A DNA stretch of 64,000 nucleotides from an uncultured Porphyromonadaceae bacterium (GCA_905198125.1 CAJKBH010000016.1:5385-69384); one strand, 5' to 3'. Numbered from the stretch's first letter, positions 42,904-51,384 are shown. Numbers and translations: made by a program. Notes: a model not told the origin generated them from the sequence alone.

Positions 42904-42988
42904 TATTCAGACTTATACAAAGCATTAGATATAAAGTATTAAGACTGAATCAAGGATTAAGACAGAATAATATAGCAACATAAACCAA

Positions 42989-43708
42989 ATGGGAAGAGCA
43001 TTTGAATACCGCAAAGCGCGCAAGCTGAAACGCTGGGGCAACATGAGCCGCACCTTCACGCGCATAGGCAAGGAAATCACCATCGCCGTCAAGGCCGGAG
43101 GACCGGATCCTAACATGAACCCGCGTCTGCGCGTGCTGATGCAGAACGCCAAGGCCGCCAACATGCCCAAGGACACTGTGGAGCGCGCCATCAAGAAAGC
43201 CACCGACAAGGACGCCGGCGACTACAAGGAGATAGTTTACGAGGGATACGGCCCGCACGGCATCGCCATCGTGGTGGAGACAGCCACCGACAACAACCAG
43301 CGCACCGTGGCCAACGTGCGCAGCTACTTCAACAAGCACGGCGGCAACCTGGGCACCCAGGGCAGCCTCTCGTTCCTGTTCGACCACAAGAGCGTGTTCC
43401 ACATCAAGCCCGGCGACCTGGCTCAGGACGAGTTTGAACTCGACCTGATGGACTACGAGGCCGAGCTGGAGACCGACGACGAGGGCGAGGAGTGGATCGT
43501 TTACGGCGCCTTCGACCAGTTCGCCAACATCCAGAAATTCCTGGAGGAGAAGGGTCTGGAGATCGTGTCGGCCGAGTTCGAGCGCATCCCCACCGACTAC
43601 AAGGAGGTGACCCCCGAACAGCGCGAGGCAATCGAGAAGCTGCTGGAGCGTTTCGAGGACGACGAGGACGTACAGAACGTGTTCCACAACATGAAGGAGG
43701 AAGACTGA
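42989..43708 (+). CDS. YebC/PmpR-family regulatory or translation-associated protein
   Basis: 239 residues. It begins 'MGRAFEYRKARKLKRWGNMS', a Bacteroidota variant of the family start, with 'AGGPDPNMNPRL', 'NMPKDTVERAIKKATDK' and 'YEGYGPHGIAIVVE' in the right order, and a third domain with an acidic C-terminus. YebC proteins bind DNA in older reports and relieve ribosome stalling at proline runs in newer ones. It follows pheT by 85 bp and is closed by a clear terminator. Confidence 0.93.
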   Translation: MGRAFEYRKARKLKRWGNMSRTFTRIGKEITIAVKAGGPDPNMNPRLRVLMQNAKAANMPKDTVERAIKKATDKDAGDYKEIVYEGYGPHGIAIVVETATDNNQRTVANVRSYFNKHGGNLGTQGSLSFLFDHKSVFHIKPGDLAQDEFELDLMDYEAELETDDEGEEWIVYGAFDQFANIQKFLEEKGLEIVSAEFERIPTDYKEVTPEQREAIEKLLERFEDDEDVQNVFHNMKEED

Positions 43709-43730
43709 TTCTCCAATCAACCGGCACAAG

Positions 43731-43762
43731 CGGACGGAGCCTGAGGTTTCGTCCGTTTTTTT
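43731..43762 (+). terminator. Rho-independent terminator of pheT-yebC
   Basis: CGGACG (43731-43736) and CGTCCG (43750-43755) form the stem, followed directly by seven T (43756-43762). Confidence 0.85.
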
Positions 43763-43830
43763 GCACTAATTTCACACTTGTTGACGAACCAATGCCGAGC
43801 GTTGTAAGTTATAGAAATAGACGGGTTGGA

Positions 43831-43954
43831 AAGGTTACGAATCATTGACTCGATCAAAATCATTGAAGTTGTCCCGACAGCTTCATTATAAACATCACCT
43901 TTTCGTAACCTTGATGTTGCGGGAGAGAGGGAGCGATCCTGATCTCCCGCTTTT
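43831..43954 (+). other. Intergenic inverted repeat plus terminator-like hairpin, possible small RNA
   Basis: In the 362-bp gap 43709-44070, AAGGTTACGAA (43831-43841) is repeated inverted as TTCGTAACCTT (43902-43912), 60 nt apart. A GC-rich hairpin GCGGGAGA/TCTCCCGC (43919-43950) with TTTT after it closes the block. This could be a short transcript or a terminated leader. No good promoter was seen before it and no ORF is convincing. Confidence 0.4.
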
Positions 43955-44004
43955 CATGTCCGTATAACGCTGCGAATCAGTCCTGGCAGGACAACATTTC
44001 GGAA

Positions 44005-44028
44005 TTTGACAAAAAATTGGTAACTTTG
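44005..44028 (+). promoter_or_regulatory. Promoter-like element before the GT2 gene
   Basis: TAACTTTG at 44021-44028 is a perfect -7 match, 43 bp before the ATG at 44071. The only TTTG upstream (44005-44008) is 12 nt away, shorter than the usual 19-20, so the -33 assignment is uncertain. Confidence 0.5.
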
Positions 44029-44070
44029 CGGATTGGAAGCCGATAGGACAGCTTTGCAAACATTGAATCT

Positions 44071-44808
44071 ATGAACAAGACATCAGAATACGAGTTGACG
44101 ATAGTAGTGCCGGTCTATAACGAGGAGGACAATATGGAGCGGCTTGAGAAGGAGCTGTCGGCGTTCCTGCCGAAAGCCGCCGTAAAGAGCTGCGTGCTTT
44201 TCGTGAACGACGGCTCGAAGGACAGCAGCCTTGAGAAGATCAAGGCCATCTGCGAGCGTCAGCCCGATTTCTACTACATCAGCAGCAGTGCCAACCACGG
44301 GCTGAGCACTGCCATCAAGGCTGCCATAGACATGACCGAGAGCCGGCTGATCGGTTACATCGACGCCGACCTGCAGACCAATCCCGAGGACTTCAACAAG
44401 CTGTTGGCCAAATCGGGCGAGTATCAGCTTGTGGCCGGTATCCGCGCCAACCGCAAGGACTCGGCGTTCAAGAACCTGCAGTCCAAGATAGCCAACGGCT
44501 TCCGCCGCAAGATGACCGGCGACACGGCCACCGACACCGGCTGTCCGCTGAAGGTGATGTGGACGGATTATGCAAAGCAGCTTCCCTTCTTCGACGGCAT
44601 GCACCGCTTCCTGCCCGCGCTGATGATGTTGGTGGACGGCAAGTTCTGCGAGATGCCCGTGCAGCATTTCCCCCGCATCGCCGGCGTGTCGAAGTATCAC
44701 CTCTACAACCGCCTGGTGTCCCCCTTCATGGACTGCTTCGCCTACCGCTGGATGAAGAAGCGCTTCATCCGCTATGACATAGACCAGACCAACACCGGAT
44801 TGGCATGA
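44071..44808 (+). CDS. Family 2 glycosyltransferase (DPM1/ArnC-like)
   Basis: 245 residues. GT-A fold motifs: 'TIVVPVYNEEDNMERL', 'FVNDGSKDSSLEKI', the metal-binding 'IGYIDADLQTNPED', and a late 'DTGCPLKVM' plus 'HRFLPALMML' typical of polyprenyl-phosphate sugar transferases. Unlike ArnC it has no C-terminal membrane helices; the overlapping next gene supplies membrane segments instead, so the two probably form a complex that adds a sugar to a lipid carrier. Start ATG 44071; stop overlaps the next ATG. Confidence 0.88.
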   Translation: MNKTSEYELTIVVPVYNEEDNMERLEKELSAFLPKAAVKSCVLFVNDGSKDSSLEKIKAICERQPDFYYISSSANHGLSTAIKAAIDMTESRLIGYIDADLQTNPEDFNKLLAKSGEYQLVAGIRANRKDSAFKNLQSKIANGFRRKMTGDTATDTGCPLKVMWTDYAKQLPFFDGMHRFLPALMMLVDGKFCEMPVQHFPRIAGVSKYHLYNRLVSPFMDCFAYRWMKKRFIRYDIDQTNTGLA

Positions 44809-45467
44809 GTCTGTCGCAGCTGCTGATATACGGCATCGGATTCGTGGCGCAGGGTTTCTTCTCGGCGCGCATCCTGGTGCAGTGGATTCTGTCGGAGAAG
44901 GCCAAGAAGGTGCTGTCGCCCTCCATCTTCTGGATCCTGAGCATCTGCGGCGCCTACCTGCTGTGCATCTACGGCTGGCTGCGCAACGATTTTTCCATAG
45001 TGCTGGGCCAGTTCATCAGCTACTACATATACCTGTGGAACCTGAACATGAAAGGCGTGTGGAAGCGTATGCACGTCATACTGCGCGTGTTGCTGCTGAT
45101 CACTCCGGTCATAGCCATCTCGTATGTGGCCGGCGACGCGCAGCGGTTCATGGAGCATTTCTTCAACGTCCAGGGCATCCCGATGTGGCTCATCATCTAC
45201 GGCAGCGCCGGGCAGGTGCTGTTCACGCTGCGGTTCATCTACCAGTGGTTCGTGAGCCGCAAGGACGGCGAATCGGTGCTTCCTCCCGGCTTCTGGATCA
45301 TCAGCATCATCGGCTCGTCCATCATCGTGTCGTACGGATTCATACGCCACGACCCCGTCCTGATTCTGGGCCAATCATTCGGCCTGATATCCTACGTGCG
45401 CAACCTCATAATCGGCCACAAAGCCTCCAGGCGCGAGAAAGTAAAAACCGAAACGCAAGAGGATTGA
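44805..45467 (+). CDS. Membrane protein with two tandem LAB_N (lipid-A-disaccharide synthase N-terminal-like) units
   Basis: 220 residues, about six membrane segments. The LAB_N pattern occurs twice: 'FFSARILVQWILSEK' with 'SPSIFWILSICGAYLL' and 'VLGQFISYYIYLWNL', then 'LFTLRFIYQWFVSRK' with 'PPGFWIISIIGSSIIV' and 'ILGQSFGLISYVRNL'. In LpxB this region is an N-terminal add-on; as a free protein it is regularly paired with GT2 enzymes. The tandem repeat suggests an internal duplication like PQ-loop transporters. The 4-bp overlap with the GT2 gene implies joint function in lipid glycosylation or transport. Confidence 0.85.
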   Translation: MSLSQLLIYGIGFVAQGFFSARILVQWILSEKAKKVLSPSIFWILSICGAYLLCIYGWLRNDFSIVLGQFISYYIYLWNLNMKGVWKRMHVILRVLLLITPVIAISYVAGDAQRFMEHFFNVQGIPMWLIIYGSAGQVLFTLRFIYQWFVSRKDGESVLPPGFWIISIIGSSIIVSYGFIRHDPVLILGQSFGLISYVRNLIIGHKASRREKVKTETQED

Positions 45468-45568
45468 CAACATTAAGGCACGGTCCTATAAGGTGCCGTA
45501 TAAGGCACGGTCAATAAAGCATTTACGACGGGGCGCAATGTTAAAAATTTAATTTTTTTGTATAAAAT

Positions 45569-45600
45569 TTTGTTACAAACGGATTTTTTGCTTACCTTTG
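45569..45600 (+). promoter_or_regulatory. Promoter of the cargo-candidate gene
   Basis: TTTG at 45569-45572, 20 nt, TACCTTTG at 45593-45600, about 155 bp before the ATG. Earlier in the same gap a GGCACGG/GGTGCC motif repeats (45479-45511) and could form the terminator stem of the GT2-LAB_N pair. Confidence 0.7.
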
Positions 45601-45755
45601 GGCGTTGAAACCGATGCTAAAGGCAGGCGCAATATCAATTACCCGGTTCGCAGGCAAAACGTAACAACATAACGCACAGCATATTATATGCCGTGGACAG
45701 CCGCGGCACACCGACGCTTTTTAATAACGCTTTTAAACAACTAACACTATAACGC

Positions 45756-47522
45756 ATGAAGAAAGCATTACTATTAGGAGCAGCCGTATTGGTGGCTGCA
45801 CAGTACACTAACGCCGAGCTGACGCCGACCAAAATGGAGGACGCCCAGTTCACGTGCATCTCCCCCGACGGCAAGATGGCAGGTTCCGACCTCATGGGAC
45901 ACATCACATTGGTAAATCCGCAGACCGGAGAGGTTCTGTACAGCTATCCGGAGACGCAGGACGACATGACCCAATACACTCTGAGCAACGGCAACGGTCA
46001 GGGCATCTCGAACACCGGTGTGGTTCTGTGCACCCGGTATGACGGAGACGTATGCTGGTGGAAAGCCGGCGAGTTCCACTCCCTTGTACCCCTTGTCACC
46101 GATGACGCAGTCTCCAACGGAGTGAACGGCATCACACCCGACGGACTGACCATCTGCGGATACTGCGGCCTTAAGCCCATGTCGACCGACGACATCCTCA
46201 CCCCTATGTCCGTGCCTGTGATATACAAGCTCAAAAGCGACGGTACGTACACCGAAGCAATTCAGCTCCCTTACCCTGAGCGAGATTTCACGGGCCGTGT
46301 GCCCCAGTATGTGATAGCCACAAACATTTCGGCCGACGGACGCGTCATCGCCGGTCAGGTCCTGGATTACTCGGGAGCCATGCCGCAGCCTATCGTATGG
46401 AAGCTCAAGGACAACGACACATGGGAATACGAGACATTAGGCATCGACCTCCTCAACCCGGACCATGTAGTGTTCCCGCAGTTCCCCGACATCGAACCCA
46501 AACATCCTCAGGCGGAGAATTTCATGAGTCCCGATGGATTAGCGGAGTACAACGAGGCTTATCAGTCCTGGGCAGCCAGCGGATACACGGGCGAGATGCC
46601 GGAATATACCGACTATATGACGCCTGAGGAACTGGCCGCATACAATGCCGCAATGGCGAAGTATAACGAAGAAATGGCGGTTTACCAGCCTTTGGCAGAC
46701 GCCTTCAACGAGGTATGGTATTCCTTCCTGGAGTCAGGCAAGAGCACGTTCTTCGTATTCAATTCCACCTCGCTGAGTCCCGACGGCAAGCTGTTGTTGC
46801 AGATGGAGCAGAAGGAGATACCCGGCGACGACCCGTGGTCTTCCGAAACCAAGTTCGGAACCTCCGTGTTCAATCTGGAGAACGGCAAATACAAGTCGTA
46901 CGGAACGGACCGGAACATCATGCCTTCGCAGATCCTGGCCGACGGCACCGTCTTAGGTTCGGTGCAGGACGGAATGATTGGCACACGCCGCGCCACCATC
47001 TACAAACCCGCCGACTGGAACAGCGACGCCGCACCCGAATTCAGCTGGCTTGACGAGTATGTCGAGACTATAAACCCCGGGATCTACGACTGGATGAAGG
47101 CCAATATGTGCGGCGACGTCATTGGCATGGATCCGGAGACAGGGGAGGAGATCACTATCGAGGATGTATGGTACACCGGCTTCCCGTTGGCCACTCCCGA
47201 CATGAACACGATCGTCTCGACGCAGGAAAACACGTTCGACTGGAACACGGAGGCTATGGCATTCGGATTCTGCCTGCCGTTACATGAGACCTCCGGCATC
47301 CGTGACGTGGCCGGCGAGGGCAACATGACCGTCAGGGCACAGCGCGGCGGCCTGCTGGAGCTGCAGGGTGTCCGTGACGTGAAGGTATATGACGCACAGG
47401 GCCGTCTGGTGTACCGTGCCGCCGGCGTCAACGGTTCGGTAGAGACCGGCCTGAAGGGCGTATGCATAGTTCGCGCCACCGGCACTGACGGCGACGCCAG
47501 GACACTGAAGGTGAACTTCTGA
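45756..47522 (+). CDS. Secreted beta-propeller-like protein with type IX-like C-terminal sorting domain
   Basis: 588 residues. Signal peptide 'LLLGAAVLVAAQYTNA'. The mature part shows recurring propeller-blade motifs: 'SPDGKMAGSDLMGH', 'TPDGLTICGYCGL', 'SADGRVIAGQVLDYSG', 'SPDGKLLLQME', with an inserted helical segment rich in 'EY...YMTPEELAAYNAAM' (about 260-315). The last 70 residues, with 'GVRDVKVYDAQGRLVYRA' and ending 'GVCIVRATGTDGDARTLKVNF', match the layout of type IX C-terminal signals ('V.VYD..GR.V', '.G.YIV..........KV.'). With porX and porW present, export by that system is likely. Function unknown. Confidence 0.8.
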   Translation: MKKALLLGAAVLVAAQYTNAELTPTKMEDAQFTCISPDGKMAGSDLMGHITLVNPQTGEVLYSYPETQDDMTQYTLSNGNGQGISNTGVVLCTRYDGDVCWWKAGEFHSLVPLVTDDAVSNGVNGITPDGLTICGYCGLKPMSTDDILTPMSVPVIYKLKSDGTYTEAIQLPYPERDFTGRVPQYVIATNISADGRVIAGQVLDYSGAMPQPIVWKLKDNDTWEYETLGIDLLNPDHVVFPQFPDIEPKHPQAENFMSPDGLAEYNEAYQSWAASGYTGEMPEYTDYMTPEELAAYNAAMAKYNEEMAVYQPLADAFNEVWYSFLESGKSTFFVFNSTSLSPDGKLLLQMEQKEIPGDDPWSSETKFGTSVFNLENGKYKSYGTDRNIMPSQILADGTVLGSVQDGMIGTRRATIYKPADWNSDAAPEFSWLDEYVETINPGIYDWMKANMCGDVIGMDPETGEEITIEDVWYTGFPLATPDMNTIVSTQENTFDWNTEAMAFGFCLPLHETSGIRDVAGEGNMTVRAQRGGLLELQGVRDVKVYDAQGRLVYRAAGVNGSVETGLKGVCIVRATGTDGDARTLKVNF

Positions 47523-47543
47523 ATCTGAATTATCCCGCATAAC

Positions 47544-47586
47544 GGGGATGCGCCACGCCTATAGGCCGGCGCGTCCCCCTCTTTTT
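47544..47586 (+). terminator. Terminator after the cargo-candidate gene
   Basis: GGGGATGCGCC (47544-47554) pairs with GGCGCGTCCCC (47568-47578), one mismatch pair, followed by CTCTTTTT. Confidence 0.8.
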
Positions 47587-47649
47587 ATCCTGAAACGGGT
47601 CGGATTTTTTGCCCGAAATATGCTGAAAAATATTGAAAAACTGCACATT

Positions 47650-47681
47650 TTTGGTAAATTGACAAAAAAATTGTAATTTTG
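47650..47681 (+). promoter_or_regulatory. Promoter of tRNA-Arg(CCT) and possibly yceD-rpmF-fabH
   Basis: TTTG at 47650-47653, 20 nt, TAATTTTG at 47674-47681. The tRNA begins about 55 nt after the expected start site. No separate promoter was seen before the yceD gene. Confidence 0.7.
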
Positions 47682-47743
47682 CAGTTGCTATTTGCATAAG
47701 GGCGCCTCGGAGCAACGCAAATAGGCATCAAGATGGAATACAA

Positions 47744-47815
47744 GCCTCTGTAGTTCAACGGATAGAATAGAAGTTTCCTAAACTTTAGATAGGGGTTCGA
47801 TTCCCCTCGGAGGTA
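47744..47815 (+). tRNA. tRNA-Arg(CCT)
   Basis: 72 nt beginning GCCTCTGTAGTTCAACGG. The acceptor pairs with CGGAGGT (with G-T ends), the anticodon stem is GAAGT/ACTTT with loop TTCCTAA giving CCT, and the T arm contains GGTTCGATTCC. Discriminator A; CCA not encoded. Reads AGG arginine codons. It lies 34 bp before the yceD-family gene. Confidence 0.93.
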
Positions 47816-47849
47816 CCCGACATAAACAGGACCAAGAATCGACGACAGC

Positions 47850-48389
47850 GTGGGAAAGTTTAGCGCATACAAGGTTGATCTCGCCGGCAAGGCCGACGGA
47901 CACTACGAGCAGGATTTCGTGATCGACAAGGCGTTCTTCGAGAATATGGAGAACAACGACATCCTGTGGGCCGACGTGCATGTCCATCTGGACATGGACA
48001 AGCGCAACGACGCGTATCATTGCGTGTTCCACTGCAAGGGTACGCTTCAGATACCGTGCGACCGCTGTCTCGACCCGATGGACCATGAGGTGGACGCGGA
48101 ATATAAGGTGACGGTGAAGTACGGCGACGACTTCGACGACGGCGCCGACAACCTGCTGGTGATACCCTACAGCAACAAGTACCTGAACGTGGCCTACATG
48201 CTGTACGACACCATCGTGCTGACCATCCCCATGCGCCATGTGCACGCCCCCGGCAAGTGCAACCGCGCCATGCTGGACGCCCTGCGCAAGCACCGCGGCG
48301 CCGGCGCCGACGACACCGACGACGAGGAGGTGGAGGAAGTGCGCGACCAGGCACGAAGCGAGGCCGAAGCCGATATGAACGAAGATTGA
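47850..48389 (+). CDS. YceD/DUF177 family protein, predicted 23S rRNA accumulation factor
   Basis: 179 residues from a GTG. The DUF177 centre contains 'IPCDRCLDPMDHEVDAEY' with a Cys-x2-Cys pair, and the acidic C-terminus 'DDTDDEEVEEV' is typical. YceD genes lie next to rpmF in most bacteria and are needed for normal 23S rRNA levels in E. coli and plants. Here rpmF follows after 51 bp, then fabH, the classical order. Metal binding through the cysteines is possible. Confidence 0.88.
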   Translation: MGKFSAYKVDLAGKADGHYEQDFVIDKAFFENMENNDILWADVHVHLDMDKRNDAYHCVFHCKGTLQIPCDRCLDPMDHEVDAEYKVTVKYGDDFDDGADNLLVIPYSNKYLNVAYMLYDTIVLTIPMRHVHAPGKCNRAMLDALRKHRGAGADDTDDEEVEEVRDQARSEAEADMNED

Positions 48390-48440
48390 ACCCCCTCTCA
48401 CCTCACGATAAGATAACATAATAAAAAACTAAATAGAACA

Positions 48441-48614
48441 ATGGCACATCCTAAACGCAGACAATCGCATACCCGTACGGCGAAACGCCGCACCCACGAC
48501 AAGGCATTGATCCCCACCATCGCACTGTGTCCCAACTGTGGCGCATGGCACGTGTTCCACACAATATGCCCCGAGTGCGGATACTACCGCGGCCGTCAGA
48601 TCATCGAGAAATAA
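48441..48614 (+). CDS. rpmF: 50S ribosomal protein L32
   Basis: 57 residues. It begins MAHPKRRQSHTRTAKRR, the conserved basic L32 start. The zinc ribbon is complete with Cys30, Cys33, Cys43 and Cys46 ('CPNCG' and 'CPECG'), followed by 'YYRGRQIIE'. A C+ type L32 suggests that no zinc-free substitute is required. It lies between yceD and fabH, the standard position. Confidence 0.97.
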   Translation: MAHPKRRQSHTRTAKRRTHDKALIPTIALCPNCGAWHVFHTICPECGYYRGRQIIEK

Positions 48615-48672
48615 GCCCTCTCCCCTAACGGCAACACACCTCAAAGCATAAAGCAGAAACTCAAACAGAGAC

Positions 48673-49671
48673 ATGACACACGCAAAGATCAGCGGCATAG
48701 CATCGTACGTACCTGAAGATATACTCGACAACGAGATGTTGTCGAAAATGGTAGACACCAACGACGAGTGGATCACCACCCGCGTGGGCATCAAGCAGCG
48801 CCGCATCCTTAAGGACGAAACCAAAGGCTCGAGCTATATGGGCACCGAGGCCGTCAAGACACTGTTGGCCCGTACCGGCGTGCAACCCGAAGAAATCGAG
48901 TTGCTGATATGCGCCACGTCCAATCCGGACTACCGGTTCCCCTCCACAGGTTCGATCATAGTGCATGACTCTGGCCTTGTGAACGCATACGCCTACGACA
49001 TCCAGGCCGCCTGTGCCGGTTTCATCGTCTCCATTCAGGCCGCCCGCGCCTATATCGAGTCGGGCCTGTACAAGAAGGTGATAGTGGTATGCGCCGAGAA
49101 GATGTCGAGCATGACCGACTATCAGGACCGCGCCACCTGCCCGCTGTTCGGCGACGCCGCAGCCGCCGTGCTGGTGGAACCCACCGACGAGAACGTGGGC
49201 GTGATGGACGGCGAGTTCCATGTGGACGGCGAGGGACTGCCCCACCTGCTGATGAAAGCCGGCGGTTCTGCAAGACCCGCCACCGAACAGACAGTCCGTG
49301 ACCGCGAGCATTACGTATACCAGGAAGGCCGCATCGTCTACAAGAACGCCGTGCGCGACATGCTCAGCTCGTCGCAGTCCGTGATGAAGCGCAACAACCT
49401 GTCGGTAGACGACGTGGACTGGTTCGTGCCCCATCAGGCCAACCTCCGCATCATCGAGGCCGTGGGCGGTCGCATCGAAATCCCCGAGGAGAAGACCCTG
49501 GTCAACATCCAGCATTACGGCAACACTTCGGCTGCCTCCATCCCCTTGTGTCTCGACGAGTTCCGTCACAAGCTCAAGAAGGGCGACCGCATCGTGATGA
49601 CCGCCTTCGGTGCAGGTTTCACATGGGGTGCAATGTATCTGGTGTGGGCTTTCGATACCCCCGAAGACTGA
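48673..49671 (+). CDS. fabH: Beta-ketoacyl-ACP synthase III
   Basis: 332 residues. It condenses a short acyl-CoA with malonyl-ACP to begin fatty-acid synthesis. The catalytic triad is intact: Cys114 in 'DIQAACAGFIVSI', His in 'WFVPHQANLRIIEA', Asn in 'QHYGNTSAASIPL'. The N-terminal 'DEWITTRVGIKQRR' and C-terminal 'MTAFGAGFTWGAMYL' are hallmark FabH segments. It ends the yceD-rpmF-fabH run and is closed by a long hairpin. Confidence 0.96.
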   Translation: MTHAKISGIASYVPEDILDNEMLSKMVDTNDEWITTRVGIKQRRILKDETKGSSYMGTEAVKTLLARTGVQPEEIELLICATSNPDYRFPSTGSIIVHDSGLVNAYAYDIQAACAGFIVSIQAARAYIESGLYKKVIVVCAEKMSSMTDYQDRATCPLFGDAAAAVLVEPTDENVGVMDGEFHVDGEGLPHLLMKAGGSARPATEQTVRDREHYVYQEGRIVYKNAVRDMLSSSQSVMKRNNLSVDDVDWFVPHQANLRIIEAVGGRIEIPEEKTLVNIQHYGNTSAASIPLCLDEFRHKLKKGDRIVMTAFGAGFTWGAMYLVWAFDTPED

Positions 49672-49703
49672 TCACAAGAGTTTCGCTCTCAGCATAAGCA
49701 TCA

Positions 49704-49742
49704 AGAGGGTGTGTCAAAATTACATGTTTTGACACACCCTCT
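49704..49742 (+). terminator. Terminator after fabH
   Basis: A perfect 16-bp stem: AGAGGGTGTGTCAAAA (49704-49719) with its inverse at 49727-49742, 7-nt loop. The A/T pairs at the top and the symmetrical stem make it a likely terminator; no extended T-run follows. Confidence 0.75.
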
Positions 49743-49860
49743 ATCGCATATTTTGATTCCGGCGCGCGAACATTGCGGCCGCGCCTTGGGTTTTATCTAT
49801 GAGTATGTTCCGTGACCGTGCGCCCCGGAACACCTCCCCGATATAAAAACCCATACGACT

Positions 49861-50853
49861 ATGAATACAGAAGAAACAACACGGGAAGAAGCCATGATCA
49901 ACGCCGACGGCACTCCCGCAGCGATAGAAGTTACGACAGAACCCGCGGCGCAGACCGCCGACGTGGCCGATGGACACCGCGCCGGCTTCGTCAACATCGT
50001 GGGCAACCCCAACGTGGGCAAGTCCACGCTGATGAACAAACTGGTGGGCGAACGCCTCAGCATCATCACCAGCAAGGCCCAGACCACGCGCCACCGCATC
50101 ATGGGCATCGTCAACACGCCGGAATACCAGATAGTGTATTCCGACACTCCCGGCGTGCTGAAGCCCAAGTACAAGCTGCAGCAGTCCATGCTGGAATTCT
50201 CGGAAGGTGCCCTGACGGACGCCGACGTACTGGTATATGTGACCGACGTGGTGGAGGATCCGGAGAAGAACAAGGACTTCCTGGACCGCGTGGCCAAGGA
50301 GAAGGTGCCGGTGCTGTTGGTGATCAACAAGATAGACCTGATCAAGAACCAGGCCGACCTTGAGGCCCTGGTGGACAAGTGGAAGGCCCGTCTGCCGAAG
50401 GTCGAGATATTCCCCACATCGGCCACCGAGGACTTCAACGTCAACAATCTGCAGAAACGCATCGTGGAGCTGCTGCCGCCGTCGCCACCGTTCTTCGGCA
50501 AGGACGCGCTGACCGACAAGCCGGCACGCTTCTTCGTAACCGAGACCATACGCGAGAAACTGCTGCAGGACTATGACAAGGAGATTCCATACAGCGCCGA
50601 GGTGATAGTGGAGAAATTCGACGAGAAGGAGAACTCCATCCACATCATGGCCGTGATATACGTGGAGCGCGACTCGCAGAAGGGCATCATCATCGGCAAG
50701 GGTGGCGCCAAAATCAAGAAGGTGGGCATCCAGGCACGCGAGGACATAGAGAAATTCTTCGGTAAGAAGGTGTATCTGGAACTGTTCGTGAAGGTGGAGA
50801 AGGACTGGCGCAACAAGGAGAAGAAACTGCGCGAGTTCGGATATATGGAATAA
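49861..50853 (+). CDS. era: GTPase Era
   Basis: 330 residues, with an N-terminal extension of about 40 residues (Thr/Ala-rich, 'AAIEVTTEPAAQTADVA') before the usual start 'GFVNIVGNPNVGKSTLMN' (G1 at 48-56). G2 'TRHRIMGI', G3 'YSDTPG', G4 'INKIDL' and the C-terminal KH domain 'GIIIGKGGAKIKKVG' are complete. Era binds 16S rRNA during 30S assembly. An internal ATG at codon 12 is a possible alternative start. A der-like gene follows 24 bp later, as in other Bacteroidales. Confidence 0.96.
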   Translation: MNTEETTREEAMINADGTPAAIEVTTEPAAQTADVADGHRAGFVNIVGNPNVGKSTLMNKLVGERLSIITSKAQTTRHRIMGIVNTPEYQIVYSDTPGVLKPKYKLQQSMLEFSEGALTDADVLVYVTDVVEDPEKNKDFLDRVAKEKVPVLLVINKIDLIKNQADLEALVDKWKARLPKVEIFPTSATEDFNVNNLQKRIVELLPPSPPFFGKDALTDKPARFFVTETIREKLLQDYDKEIPYSAEVIVEKFDEKENSIHIMAVIYVERDSQKGIIIGKGGAKIKKVGIQAREDIEKFFGKKVYLELFVKVEKDWRNKEKKLREFGYME

Positions 50854-50877
50854 AGACTGTAACTCACAAGGATTACG

Positions 50878-51324
50878 ATGAGTAAGTTAATAGCAATAGT
50901 AGGGCGGCCGAACGTGGGCAAATCGACCCTGTTCAACCGTTTGACGCAGACCCGCAAGGCCATCGTGGACGACACGGCGGGCACCACCCGCGACCGTCAG
51001 TACGGCAAGGTGGACTGGTGCGGCCAGGAGTTTTCCATCGTGGACACGGGCGGCTGGGTCGTGAACTCGGACGACGTGTTCGAGGAGGAAATCAACAAGC
51101 AGGTGCACATCGCCATCGAGGAGGCCGACGTGATACTGTTCGTGGTGGACTGCACCACGGGCGTCACCGACCTTGACGACAAGGTGGCTCAGATACTGCG
51201 CCGGTCCAAGAAGCCGGTGATCGTGGTGGCCAACAAGGAGGAACTCGAGGCCCTGCAGCTCACCGACGATCCCAACGAATACCTGGAGATCGACGCCGAA
51301 GCCCAGCTTCAGCCCCAGAACTGA
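50878..51324 (+). CDS. Truncated GTPase Der/EngA, first G domain only
   Basis: 148 residues against about 435 for normal Der. G1 'GRPNVGKST' at 9-17, G2 'AGTTRDRQYGKV', G3 'VDTGGW' and the segment to 'PVIVVANK' are sound and close to Bacteroides Der. At the G4 motif NKxD the sequence becomes NKEELEAL, then 'LTDDPNEYLEIDAEAQLQPQN', and stops. The second G domain and KH-like domain are absent; the new tail matches no Der segment that I know. A good terminator follows at once. Der is essential for 50S assembly, so either another copy exists, or this is an in-frame deletion or assembly join. Confidence 0.8.
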   Translation: MSKLIAIVGRPNVGKSTLFNRLTQTRKAIVDDTAGTTRDRQYGKVDWCGQEFSIVDTGGWVVNSDDVFEEEINKQVHIAIEEADVILFVVDCTTGVTDLDDKVAQILRRSKKPVIVVANKEELEALQLTDDPNEYLEIDAEAQLQPQN

Positions 51325-51345
51325 AATTACTGACATTGCATAGAA

Positions 51346-51384
51346 AGAGAGAGTCGGACCCTGCAGGCCCGGCTCTCTCTTTTT
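51346..51384 (+). terminator. Terminator after the short der gene
   Basis: AGAGAGAGTCGG (51346-51357) pairs with CCGGCTCTCTCT (51369-51380), one G-T pair, then TTTT. Confidence 0.85.
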
